DNA of 64,000 nucleotides. Origin: Porodaedalea pini (Eukaryota > Basidiomycota > Agaricomycetes > Hymenochaetales > Hymenochaetaceae). The stretch is from positions 1 to 64,000 of the forward strand of contig NBAY01000004.1 in assembly GCA_002794775.1 (NCBI GenBank), read 5' to 3'. The notes beneath the pieces were generated by a model. That model worked only from the letters and a program-made list of their open reading frames with translations, was not told where the DNA came from and searched no databases. Of this stretch, positions 1 to 10,653 are shown piece by piece. The position numbers and the translations under genes were made by a program. Position 1 is the first letter of the stretch. Each line of letters starts with the position of its first letter.

Positions 1-251
1 TGCGTTCCCCGGATTTCAAGCTCCGGCCCGTCTCTTCTTTACTTCTGCGGCCGAAGGTTTGTTCCGGTATCAGTTTCCAGAAGTAGGTGATCTGGTCTAG
101 ACCAGTGATCGACGACTCGGACGCTGAACTTTCGTTTGCTACCGCTACTGCCTTTGTGTCGACGTCCAGGTCTTTCGTCGGAACACTGCTCACTCACAAT
201 GGAGCTGGCTACAGTATTCCTTGAACCGACACTAGTACTCTAGTACGTCTC
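1..251. other. No gene recognised
   Basis: No convincing coding frame, RNA gene or repeat boundary was seen here. It is the left flank of the first transposon and ends in the TTA that is duplicated at 1120-1122. Confidence 0.4.
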
Positions 252-254
252 TTA

Positions 255-1119
255 GAGCCCGTTCGGCTGCAATTTCGCGCGTGATCATGATTTTGCTCTA
301 TCACAATCTGCACATGTGGCAAATCATGGGAAGAATATGGAGAGGTATCTCACAGCAGGAAAATCCGGGGTTTTCCGTGAGGGAGGAGTATATCATGGAG
401 TGTTTAGTGGGGCTCATATAATTTTGGCCGAAAAAGCTGTATATGGACAATGAAACTAATTATAGTCATAAGCGAGAGGATGGAGTGTGAAAAGATTTGG
501 AACCTAATAACACATGATTTTTAATTTCCATAAGTAGTACTCACATGATCTTATTGTGTCATGTGCACTTAGGTTCCAAATCTTTTCACACTCCATCCTC
601 TTGCTTATGACTATAATTAGTTTCATTGTCCATATACAGCTTTTCCGTCCGAAATTATATGAGCCCCACTAAACACTTTGTGATGTACTCCTCCCTCATG
701 GAAAACCCCAGATTTTCCTGCCATGTCTGCCGTGAATTGCAAGAGGTTGCTACCAAAATGCTCACTTTTGTGGAACAGTAGGATCTCCCTTTTACTGCAC
801 ACTTAATTTTTTTTTGAAGTGGCAGAATTTGTGGCCCATAGGCAGACATTATTTTTCTCATTTTTCCCTCATTTTTTACTGGATAGTCAGTGTCTGATGA
901 ATGAGATACTGCTAGCAGAACAGTGTCAACAAAATAAAAACAGGTCAGAGCTGTTTTTATTTTTGAGTAGAGTGTCACAACTTGCAAAAGAAATTTGACT
1001 TTATGTGAGAGGTTGCCAAACACCCCCCTGTTTTTCACTCTACAAAAAATATCACACAAGATAGCAGTATCAAATTTTGGCAGGGAATATCTCACACAAA
1101 ACTGCAGCCAAACAGGCTC
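255..1119. mobile_element. Non-autonomous PIF/Harbinger-like DNA transposon (865 bp)
   Basis: The ends are inverted repeats of about 30 bp: GAGCCCGTTCGGCTGCA at 255 and, on the other strand from 1119, GAGCCTGTTTGGCTGCA. They are flanked by TTA at 252-254 and 1120-1122. A 3-bp TWA target duplication and a GRGCCTGTTTGG-type terminus are usual for PIF/Harbinger elements, so the class is inferred from the ends. No transposase is present; open frames inside begin at non-ATG codons and resemble nothing known. Several differences between the two ends are C/T changes at CpG. Confidence 0.7.
355..721. repeat. Internal inverted repeat, two 153-bp arms
   Basis: Positions 355-507 and 569-721 are inverted copies with few mismatches, separated by a 61-bp spacer. 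The palindrome lies wholly inside the 255-1119 transposon and is not its terminal repeat. A transcript would fold into a long hairpin. It may be the remains of a second foldback element or an internal duplication. Confidence 0.85.
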
Positions 1120-1296
1120 TTATAGTCCTGGCAACTTTGTATCATGAAGGAAGCAAACTTTACTCATCACTGTAGTCTTGCCTCTCAATAAGCCTAAGAA
1201 CTGGCTGAGTCACTTTGCGTCACTGACACCGCAGACTGATGTTCCCTAGGCAAAGTTCACGTGTCGCTTGTGCAATCAGATATAATACTATAGTTA

Positions 1297-1939
1297 CAGT
1301 GTAATAGTACTCCTCGGGACACCAATTCAACTTATGCCCCTGAAGCTTGAGAAACATAACTTTTTTTACTTTAAAAAATATGAATGGAGACCAGATACAT
1401 AGTACAATATTAAAGAAAACATTTGAGCTCTGTGGTGATCAAATTAAAATGTTATAGATGAAAGAAAGAAAAGAGCCAATTGTCACAAAAAGCAATTCCT
1501 TGGGACACCAAGTGACAGTGTCACATGGGTGCATATACTGCTCTTCTATGCACACGAGCATGTGTGGATCGACGCAGCAGTTGTCACACTCAACCACTCA
1601 TTTGAATTAACTGCCTTTCTGTAATTCAACAAGCAGGCAAACTTGTGTCCAAATTTTATGTATATGCACCTTAGTATATATATTCAATGGATATGTCCTT
1701 CACTGGCTCAGAGGATTGCTTGAAAAAATAAATTTTACAATTTATGAATTGACTATTGGCTAATTTTTCGCATTTTTACTACTTATTGACCTCTCCTAAT
1801 TTTAATTTCCATCCTAATTTCTTCAAACTTCTAGGGAATGTAGGTATCATTCATGCGAAGATACCTGATTTTTTTCAAAATAAAATACTCAAAAATGAAG
1901 GAGAAATGGTGCAGTGTCCCAAGGAGTACTATTACACTG
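1297..1939. mobile_element. Non-autonomous Tc1/mariner/pogo-type MITE (643 bp)
   Basis: Inverted ends CAGTGTAATAGTACTCC (1297 on +, 1939 on -) extend for 26 bp with one mismatch and are flanked by TA at 1295-1296 and 1940-1941. The CAGT terminus and TA duplication are typical of Tc1/mariner/pogo elements. There is no transposase frame. A partial internal copy of the terminal motif (CCTTGGGACACC) lies near 1499. Confidence 0.75.
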
Positions 1940-1941
1940 TA

Positions 1942-3205
1942 CGTGCTCCGTGTAGGCGTCGTCGCAAGCTCTGGACTTGGAACTCGCACTGATCAACTAG
2001 TGTTGTCAAATGCAACTACAGAGATAAGCAGGTTGGACGCCGATTTCAACTAAAGCTCTGCTTTGTCTCGCTTGTAAATTGTAATTGCTCTGGTTGCCCT
2101 CGCCTCTCACTCGGACTGGTTTGGAACGGGTCTACCAGCTAAAGCAAAATGAATACCTCAAATGGGACTAATATTCAGAACATGGATGTGCTGCGATCTA
2201 CATCGGCTCACTTCTCTTTGCGTCACAGATATGAGGGACTTCCAACTTACCATACGGAACTCTTCAACAGCCCCAAAGTTGTACATGTAATTCAATAAGC
2301 CTTCATCATCAAAAAGACTTCTGGTGCTCGTACTGGGTTTCTCAACTTTCCAACATCATCATCAAATCATAGTGGGAATGAAGGCTGCAGTTTATTTTGA
2401 TTGTTAGACGGCCTGGCTCCTGCAGACTCGGATTGCACCTCTCTGTGATAAAGTTGCGTGGCGAAGGTCAGGACCCTTCTCTTCTCTTTGATATCAGAGC
2501 GCTTAAATGCTAACCTTCTTCCCCCCTTTTTTGAAAAAGATTCTGAGCGTAAAGGATGCTCAAGGTGTTACAAGTCAGACATCCCCTTGTGACTGGTGGA
2601 TGGCTTCAGGTGCACATGCCAAACACTCTGAGTTCCGAAATACATCAATCCAACTGCGTGGAACTTTGTGCATCTGGTTACAAACCTTATCCATATCTGT
2701 TATATGATCAGGTGTTTTCCCCTGTGATTCAGAGCAGTGAATCTTTTAGGATTGACGGTACAGATTTTTGCCCTGGCATCTAATGAAACTCACAGTCTTG
2801 AAAAGGAGCATATCATGATCGTTTTAACTGCCTATTATAAGGACATTGCAGCCATGGACTGCTTTCAAAATTTGCAGACTAATACTAATTACTATCAAAA
2901 TTATGCACTAGAATCGCAGTGGACAAGGAGGGTCACCATGCAGAAGTTGGGATGGCACACAAATATGACAGAAAGCTACAAGGAATCAATAAAGAATACA
3001 ACAAAGTAGGCAAGAGATCTAGAGAGAATGAGAGTGAATTGTAGAGTTTTTGATCACGCCTGAAGTTGAAATATTAATGTAATCTTGACAATGTTCTTAC
3101 AGATGTGAAGTGCCTTCCATTTAAGGAAGGTGTTCATCCCTTTTTTTCTTGCTCACTGTAAACTGCAACTTGAAAAATCTATTTCAAAGCAAACATGGCA
3201 TGTCA
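1942..3205. other. Intergenic, no gene recognised
   Basis: About 1.26 kb with only short frames that lack recognisable domains or codon bias. No RNA gene or clear repeat structure was seen. It may hold promoter or decayed transposon sequence. Confidence 0.4.
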
Positions 3206-3207
3206 TA

Positions 3208-4185
3208 ATACACCCCATGATTTTAGATTTAGGCCCCATGACTGATCTGTGCGCCTCATTGACTTTTATGCACTTTTGTGACTGGCCCCACTCCTATCCT
3301 TCAAGCTAATAACTCAAGAATGGCTGGATGTAACACAATGATATGGGTATCAATAGAAAGCTATTGATGAGGAGAGTTCAGGAAAAAATAATGATACATC
3401 AAGAGATATCTTTATTAGGAAATTATAGCTGAACACTCTTGAGTTATGCTGCCCAGGTCACCAACCTGTAATGAGACAACCATAGCACATATGACAATAT
3501 TAAGACCTGATATAGAGAGGGTTAGATGAGGGGAATAAAGGAAAAATACTGATATGTTACCAAATTGAGTAATTTGTCTACAAGAGAGTGCCAAATTTAT
3601 AGTAAACTTGTGCAGTTGCTGCCTGACTGTTGAGGTCAAATTCTAGCATCTGGACTGACAAAAATATATTCATTTGAAAGCTGATAATTATAACATTCCA
3701 TTTGTGAATCTGGTATGCTGGTACAAGCAATTGTTGTAATGTTATGATAGTAACACTTATGCACAAGTTTACTATAAATTTGGCACTCTCTTGTAAACAA
3801 ATTACTCAATTTGGTAACATATCAGTATTTTTCCTTTATTCCCCTCATCTAACCCTCTCTATATCAGGTCTTAATATTGTCATATGTGCTATGGTTGTCT
3901 CATTACAGGTTGGTGACCTGGGCAGCATAACTCAAGAGTGTTCAGCTATAATTTCCTAATAAAGATATCTCTTGATGTATCATTATTTTTCCTGAACTCT
4001 CCTCATCAATAGCTTTCTATTGATACCCATATCATTGTGTTACGTCCAGCCGTTCTTGAGTTATTAGCTTGAAGGATAGGAGTGGGGCCAGTCACAAAAG
4101 TGCGTAAAAGTCAACGGGGCGCGCGGATTTGTCACGGGGCGCGCGGATCAGTCACGGGGCCTAAATCTAAAATCACGGGGCGTAT
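3208..4185. mobile_element. Foldback DNA transposon (FB3), ~400-bp arms
   Basis: The left arm (3208 to about 3614) and right arm (about 3760 to 4185) are inverted copies around a ~145-bp loop. The ends begin ATACRCCCCRTGATTTTAG and are flanked by TA at 3206-3207 and 4186-4187. It is non-autonomous. The outer right arm keeps CpGs where the left arm has TG or CA, and it carries an extra tandem copy of a ~20-bp unit (CGGGGCGCGCGGAT) near 4118-4160. The element ends 16 bp before the ATG of the F-box gene, so that gene's core promoter and leader lie in or next to it. Confidence 0.85.
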
Positions 4186-4201
4186 TACGTTTTCGGCAAA
4201 C

Positions 4202-6098
4202 ATGAGTTCCGCTCAATCCGCGCACGATCTTTGCACTTCAGACGTCCACTTCTACTCCTGCGACGCTCTTGTGCCGTTTAAAATTCCATCCGATGCAGCG
4301 ATTGCCCGCCTCGCCAGTGAAAAAGGCTTTACTCTAGGCGAAATTCAAAGCGTTCTCGACCTGCTTGCCTTCAATGTATCATTCGATCCTCGGGAAGTGA
4401 CATTCAAATCAGCAGGCGACATCGACGAAACTGTGGCGGAGTTCAGGAGGGTGCAGACATTACAACGAGCCTCTAGTGGCAACTCGAGGACATCGGAAAA
4501 TGGTGGACCATCGGCTCTTGTCTTGAGTCTCGTCATGTCACAGATCGCGCAAGGCATAGTCCCGTTTTCACAAGAAATTGTGTCGGTGGGGCAGCACCGA
4601 AATGGCGAAGCCATGCTGCTGAAGAACATGAGCCTCGTCCACCGCTCGTGGACCGAATCCGCCCAGGAGTTTCTATTCCGGCGCGTAAGGCTCACTGGCC
4701 AGTGCCGTAGTCAGGGACTTCGGCGCCTCCTTCAGAACCCATTTTGTTCCAGGATTCGCGAGGTGCACTATGACATGAACGATGTGAATGATACCGAGAT
4801 CGATCTTTTCACAGCTCTCTTGAGGCGCCTCACTTCTCTTCGGAACCTATCGTTGCGAGTCTCAGGAGTGCGTTCACGCACGAGAGATGCTCTGAGTCAT
4901 GGCGATCGTTATTCCAGAATTTACTCTGAAATCGCGCGGTGTCTCCCGAACCTCGAGGGGTTGTGGCTTAATCAACTTTACCTTAACAATCTCGAGTATT
5001 GTGTAAAGTCTATATTACAGGGGAGGCTAGATGCAGTACCATTCACTCTCAAGGTGCTCTCGATCTCATGTGACTTTGGAATGAAACGAGCAGAGATTCT
5101 CTTCTCTCCAGCGATCCTCCAATCTCTCGTTCGTCACAAAGTTAAACCTGAGGGTCCCTTCTACTTCAGCGATGACCAAGTTCCCAACTTGGGGTCTGGA
5201 GACACTCCTCCATGCTCCTTTCTCATGGACTTTGGGGAGCGGTACTTTTTCCGACGGCTCTTTGGCGGCCTGTTCGACCATTACATGCGTAGTGCTGTGC
5301 TGGGAAATATCCATCCTCGGATACACCGCCTCGCTCTACGGTACCCCTTCTCAGGCATGTTGGACGACTGTTCCTATTATGATGCCTTCGATGCCTACGA
5401 CTCGAGCAGCAACATAGCAAGTACCGACAGCAATGCCCAGATATTCCTAGAACATTTCTTGGAAAATTGCACGTCGTTGACCCGCATGGATCTGTTCATC
5501 CCCGAGCATTCTGATCAGGGAATGTCCACCTTGCCGACCTCGAGCTTCCCGAGCACGCTTAAGATGCTCTGTGTCTACTTCGCAGAGCCTGGATCGGTCG
5601 ATAAATTTGTACCTGGTTTTGGGTACCGAGTCCAAACTAGAAAAGATGAGTTGAAGCCTGTTTGGGAGAAAAAACGTGCTCGGGGGCTGGAACACATCGT
5701 AAAAGACCTGTGCGTACGACCGGGCGGATCGGCTCTTGAACGTATTGAGGTCACGTTTTGCCTTGGTCTGGATGAGCACATCGAGGAAGTTGGATTGGAT
5801 GTGACGCTCCGTCATGATCTAAAATATGCAAGTTACGAAACGAGTCCTCCAGAGTTCCTCTCATCGTTTTGCGAAACGTGCCTTGCGCACAGGATAAGTC
5901 TTGTTTTATTGGAAGCAGATCATCGCGAGCCGAAGCCAGATTGCAATGGTGCGTTCTCAGTTTTAATGTCATTTCTTGACACATTATAAATGCTGTCCCG
6001 CAGTCTTCAATGATGGAGCACATGAATGTGAATGTTGTCTTGCAGGAGACGATTATAGCTCCGATGCATCGCTCGAATCTGAGTTTGGTAACTCTTAA
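4202..6098 (+). CDS. F-box-like protein (two exons, 599 aa)
   Basis: Predicted exons are 4202-5948 and 6046-6098. Residues ~105-165 resemble the basidiomycete F-box-like region: PFSQEIVSV, then NMSLVHRSW, then EFLFRRVRL. The remainder is leucine-rich, as in F-box/LRR-type substrate receptors of SCF ubiquitin ligases, but no clear LRR register was assigned. The ATG at 4202 (MSSAQSAHDL) was chosen because an upstream in-frame start at 4082 would take 40 residues from the FB3 transposon arm. The intron at 5949-6045 (GTGCGT...TTGCAG) is inferred: it replaces a short unspliced tail with the acidic end DDYSSDASLESEFGNS, typical of this family. Substrate and function are unknown. Confidence 0.72.
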
Positions 6099-7068
6099 GT
6101 ATGAAGTATTGTCCAGGATATGCGGTGGAGGTCGGAAGTCGCCTGAGGCATGTTTGTGATTCTCGTAGAAGGATCTATGCCGATTATGGTGCACTTGATT
6201 CTAACTTGAGCGCCGTCTGAGAGCAGGAACTCAGCGTTTCCGCTTGAGCTGTTTCGGAGAAGACATTGTATTTTCGGCAAGTAGTCCAGGGTCGTAAGGT
6301 CGCGTTGTGGGAGATTTAAGGCGGCCACAAGAGGATCAAATTTCATCCTAGAACCCATGAGAAGTTCTAAATAAATACACTTGGACAACAGAGAGCGGCT
6401 CTTACAAAACTGACTGTTGTATGAGATGGGTACCTAGCATCTAGAAGTATGTCTCACTTCTGTCTGATGTGAAGCTGTTCTAGCCTTCAATCTGGATTCC
6501 GGAATGTTTCTTTTAATAATCGGGAATTTCACGGATTCGAAGTAAGGGCAGCTGAGAGGTTTGGTTTATCATTCAGAGCATGTTGTCGAGAGAAATGAAC
6601 ATGGAATGCTTTGACTAAAGAGGTTTGGAATTAATTAGTCATCAAACGCCGATCACGCTCTCAATCAGCTGTTCCCATGCGACGGACGGACAGACACCGC
6701 CGAAAAAGGCACCGAGCTCAATAGGCGGAACAGGCAGCGTGCACTCGTCGTTGCCGACGGTGACGACGAATAGATACAAAAGGCCAGTGAAAGAGCCTCC
6801 ACAACCCTCGTCTTTGCGCCGGCGCTCACAGACCACACCTCATTTCTATCTTCATTTTGCGCTGTGCCGCATCACAGCCTTTCTGTTTCGTCTTTTTGCG
6901 TCTGGAGTCTGAATAAGCGTATCATCGGTCATTCTCACCTCCTTACTACGTGTCTCTCTCGCACGAGCGTCGGCCGGTCCCTGCGCATACGATTCTACTT
7001 GCATACTTCTACTGCTGGACCTGACATCCCACACTAGAGCGTTAAATTCGGACCCACCGTTACCCATC
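6099..7068. other. Intergenic region upstream of the copper ATPase
   Basis: Downstream flank of the F-box gene and promoter region of the ATPase. Frames such as 6095-6388 (-) and 6625-6912 (+) show no domain and were not called. No defined regulatory site could be assigned. Confidence 0.4.
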
Positions 7069-10000
7069 ATGTCTGCTTTTACGACTGCTTTTAGCACCCT
7101 ACTAGCGAAGACGCCGCTGTCCGCGGCCTTTGCGTCGAACGTGCATCTACCAGAGGCAGAAGACAAGTCGCTGCTCGCGGAACAGAAGGAAAGGATGGAG
7201 GTCGAGAACTGCGATTTGCGGATTGAGGGCATGACTTGTGGCGCCTGCGTCGAGGTGAGCTGCTTCCGTGGTTTGAGACTGATGCAGCTGTGGCTGACGA
7301 ATGCGTTGGCGTGCTAGTCAATCGAGGGGATGCTACGAGGCCAAGATGGTATACACTCCGTGAAGGTGGCTTTGCTTGCTGAGCGTGGTGTCGTAGAGTA
7401 CGATCCATCATTATGGACAGTCGAGAAGATTGTTGAGGTACGTTGAGAAACTCGTCAAGCATTCACATAATATCTCTAACGACGTTAATATATAGGAAAT
7501 CGGCGACATGGGCTTCGATGCGGCCGTCATTCCCACAAGCCGCACCGACACCATCACGTTGCGCATATTCGGGATGACGTGTTCCGCTTGTACAAACAGC
7601 ATCGAATCTGGTCTCTCCTCCATGCCGGGCGTCTCGAAGGTTGCCGCATCACTTGCAACGGAGGCCGCACAGATCGAGTTCGACCGTGTGCTTGTCGGCC
7701 CTCGCGAGATGGTTGAGCGCATCGAGGACATGGGATTTGACGCCGTTGTCTCCGACCACGAGGACGCAACGCAACTGCGCTCTCTCACACGCTCGAAGGA
7801 GATTCAGGAATGGCGCGCGCGGTTCTGGACAGCGTTTGCATTCGCACTGCCTGTCTTTTTTGTCAGCATGATCGCGGAGCACATTCCAATCTTCCGGCCG
7901 CTATCAGATTATAAGATTGCGACTGGCGTATATTTGGGCGACGTGATCTCGCTCGTGTTGACGACTCCTGTGCAGTTTTGGCTGGGTAGGAAATTCTACA
8001 AGAACACGTACAAAGCGCTCAAGCATCGCTCTGCGACGATGGACGTACTGGTCACGATTGGCACGACCGCAGCATATACGTATTCGTTAGTCGCTATGAT
8101 TTGGGCATCTTTCGGCAGCGATGAGGACCATAGACCCTCCGTCTTCTTTGACACGAGCACTATGCTTATTATGTTTGTTTCTCTCGGACGCTACCTCGAG
8201 AACAAGGCGAAGGGAAAGACGAGCGCTGCCCTCACAGACCTTATGGCGCTTAGCCCGAGTATGGCTACGATCTACACAGATGCACCTGCCTGTACGCAGG
8301 AGAAGAAGATCGCAACAGAGCTTCTCCAGCCTGGAGATATCGTGAAGCTCGTTCCTGGCGACAAAGTACCCGCAGACGGCACCGTAATCCGCGGCTCGTC
8401 CAGTATCGACGAGAGCGCGGTGACGGGCGAACCGGTCCCTGTCGTGAAGCAGATTGGCGACAATGTCATCGGTGGGACAGTCAACGGACTTGGGACGTTC
8501 GACATGCAGGTAACACGCGCGGGGAAGGACACCGCACTCGCACAGATCGTGAAGCTCGTCGAGGACGCGCAGACAAGTAAGGCGCCGATCCAGGCGTTCG
8601 CGGACCGCGTTGCAGGCTTCTTCGTCCCCGTAGTCATCTCGCTCGCGTTGTTTACTTTTGTCGCATGGATGGTAATCTCGCACGTCGTGCCCGATATGAA
8701 TCTGCCGATGGTGTTCCATGCGCATGGTGCGAGCAAGTTCGCAGTGTGTCTCAAGCTGTGTATCTCTGTTGTCGTTGTGGCGTGCCCGTGTGCATTGGGA
8801 CTGAGCACGCCGACGGCTATTATGGTCGGCACAGGCGTAGGCGCGCAGAATGGGATTTTGATTAAGGGCGGTCGAGCGCTAGAGGCGAGCAAGGGTATCC
8901 GTCGGATTGTACTCGACAAGACAGGCACGGTCACGGAGGGGAAACTCCAGGTCGTTGGACTGGCGTGGGTGCCTTCCGGATTCGAGGTCGATGCGCACGC
9001 GGATACGATGAACCCTGGCAAGTTTATTGAACAACTCTCGGCATTGTGCGCAGACGGTGTTACCTCCCGCGCGGCGGCACTCGCAATGGTTGCTGCGACA
9101 GAAGCACGCTCTGAGCATCCTCTTGCCAAGGCGGCGGCTATGTACGGCAAGGACCTCGTTGCGAAGTCGTCGTCGATCATTCCGGACGTGAATGTCATCG
9201 CATTCGAGAGTGTCACCGGTGCAGGCGTGAAGTCTACGATCACGCTCGAGGGCTCCAGCATGCACTACACAGTATACGTTGGAACAACGCAATTTGTTTC
9301 CCACTCCGATTACGATGAAGGCCACCTCCCTGCGGAGCTAGCATCCTTCTCTGAGCGGGAGGAGGAGCAAGGGCGTACGGTCATTTTCGTTGGTCTCGCG
9401 AGCTCGGCGTCTGCGTCGCAGAAGTCCTCTGCGCATGCGCGCCCTATTCTCGCTATTTCGTTGTCCGACGTACCCAAGGCTTCTTCTGCTCGTGCTATCA
9501 AGGCACTGCAGGATATGGGTATTGAGGTGAACATGATGACTGGTGATGGGCGCACGACAGCAGTTGCTATTGCGAAGGAGGTTGGCATTAGTCCGGAGGG
9601 CGTATGGGCGCGGATGAGTCCCAAAGGGAAAGCCAAGGTCGTATCGGAGCTGATGGAGAAGGGTAACGGGGGAGTTGCAATGGTGATTCTTCCTTTACTT
9701 GTTCGATAACTTTAAGTCTAACTAAATGTTCAATTTCAGGTTGGCGACGGTATCAACGACTCTCCTGCACTTGTAGCAGCCGACGTCGGAATCGCGCTTT
9801 CATCCGGCACCTCCGTCGCGGTTGAAGCTGCCGATATCGTGCTCATGCGCTCCGACCTGCTTGACGTCGTCGCAGCCCTACACCTCTCGCACTCGATCTA
9901 CAGCGTGATCCGGCGTAACATCGTATGGGCGTGCATCTACAACGTGTTTGGTATTCCGCTCGCGATGGGGTTATTCCTCCCTCTCGGGCTACATCTGCAC

Positions 10001-10249
10001 CCGATGATGGCCGGTGCGATGATGGCGTTCTCGAGCGTGAGCGTCGTATCTAGCAGCTTGACGCTCAAGTGGTGGCGCCGCCCTACAGACAGCCTCATGC
10101 CCGGCGAGGAGCGTCCTGGCGAGACCATGATGGATAGTGCGAGGAGTGTTGTGGGTGAGGCGTGGGCGTCGGTGTGTGCGCTTGTGCGTGGACGGAGAGA
10201 TACGTCTGGGTACAGTCAGCTGCCTGTGGAGATGACCGAGACGGTGTAA
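7069..10249 (+). CDS. CCC2: Copper-transporting P1B-type ATPase (CCC2/ATP7-like), 4 exons, 1000 aa
   Basis: Exons are 7069-7254, 7318-7437, 7496-9682 and 9740-10249; introns of 63, 58 and 57 bp have GT...AG ends and join in frame. The family pumps Cu(I) into the late secretory pathway to load copper enzymes such as multicopper oxidases. Two heavy-metal domains carry GMTCGAC (54-60, cut by intron 1 shortly after) and GMTCSAC (128-134). Then follow the actuator motif TGEPVPV, the ion-binding CPC (532-534) in [10 protein letters not shown], the phosphorylation site DKTGT (Asp576), [25 protein letters not shown] (from 832), and the last helix with [13 protein letters not shown]. All key residues are present; MTGDG replaces the commoner TGDN. 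Length matches the fungal family. The symbol is by homology class only. Confidence 0.93.
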
Positions 10250-10653
10250 GGCTGAGCTGCTGTGGTATTTAGCGCAACATATCTTGTATCATATTTACAT
10301 ATTAGGGACATCCGACCACTCTTTGCTCTTCCTTTTTCTTTTCACCTGGGGTCATTGTACAGGTCTGTGGATACAGTCAATTATTATATTTTCTTGCCCT
10401 TTCTTTGCCTTCACAATTCACTTTGCTCTTATATGATTCAGAACGACAGAAGTGAGGAAAATATATATGGTAAGGATGCTCGCTCGGAGTAACTGATACC
10501 TTGGAGTACAGCTATTCTACATCTCTAAAATGCAGCAGTCAGCGTTAGCAAACTCCCCATGACAGACGCGTTCTCTGACGCATTTTACTCACTTACCACC
10601 ATCATCTTGACCGTGGGAAAAGTGTACTCTCGTCTATCTCTCTCTATCTTGCA
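10250..10653. other. ATPase 3' flank and LINE 5' region
   Basis: No gene seen. The ATPase 3' UTR must lie at the left; the LINE leader occupies roughly the last 50-100 bp before its ORF1 ATG. The exact LINE 5' end could not be fixed. Confidence 0.4.

Noticed and set aside
655..1095. 146-codon frame on the minus strand
   Set aside because: It begins at GTG, has no domain, and lies inside the 255-1119 transposon.
4082..4201. In-frame N-terminal extension of the F-box protein by 40 residues
   Set aside because: It is translated FB3 transposon arm, with low-complexity GARICHGARGS-like sequence; the ATG at 4202 gives a typical start.
8087..9636. Long minus-strand frames opposite the ATPase gene (up to 329 codons)
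   Set aside because: They are antisense shadows of a well-conserved exon with high GC; no domain is recognisable in them.
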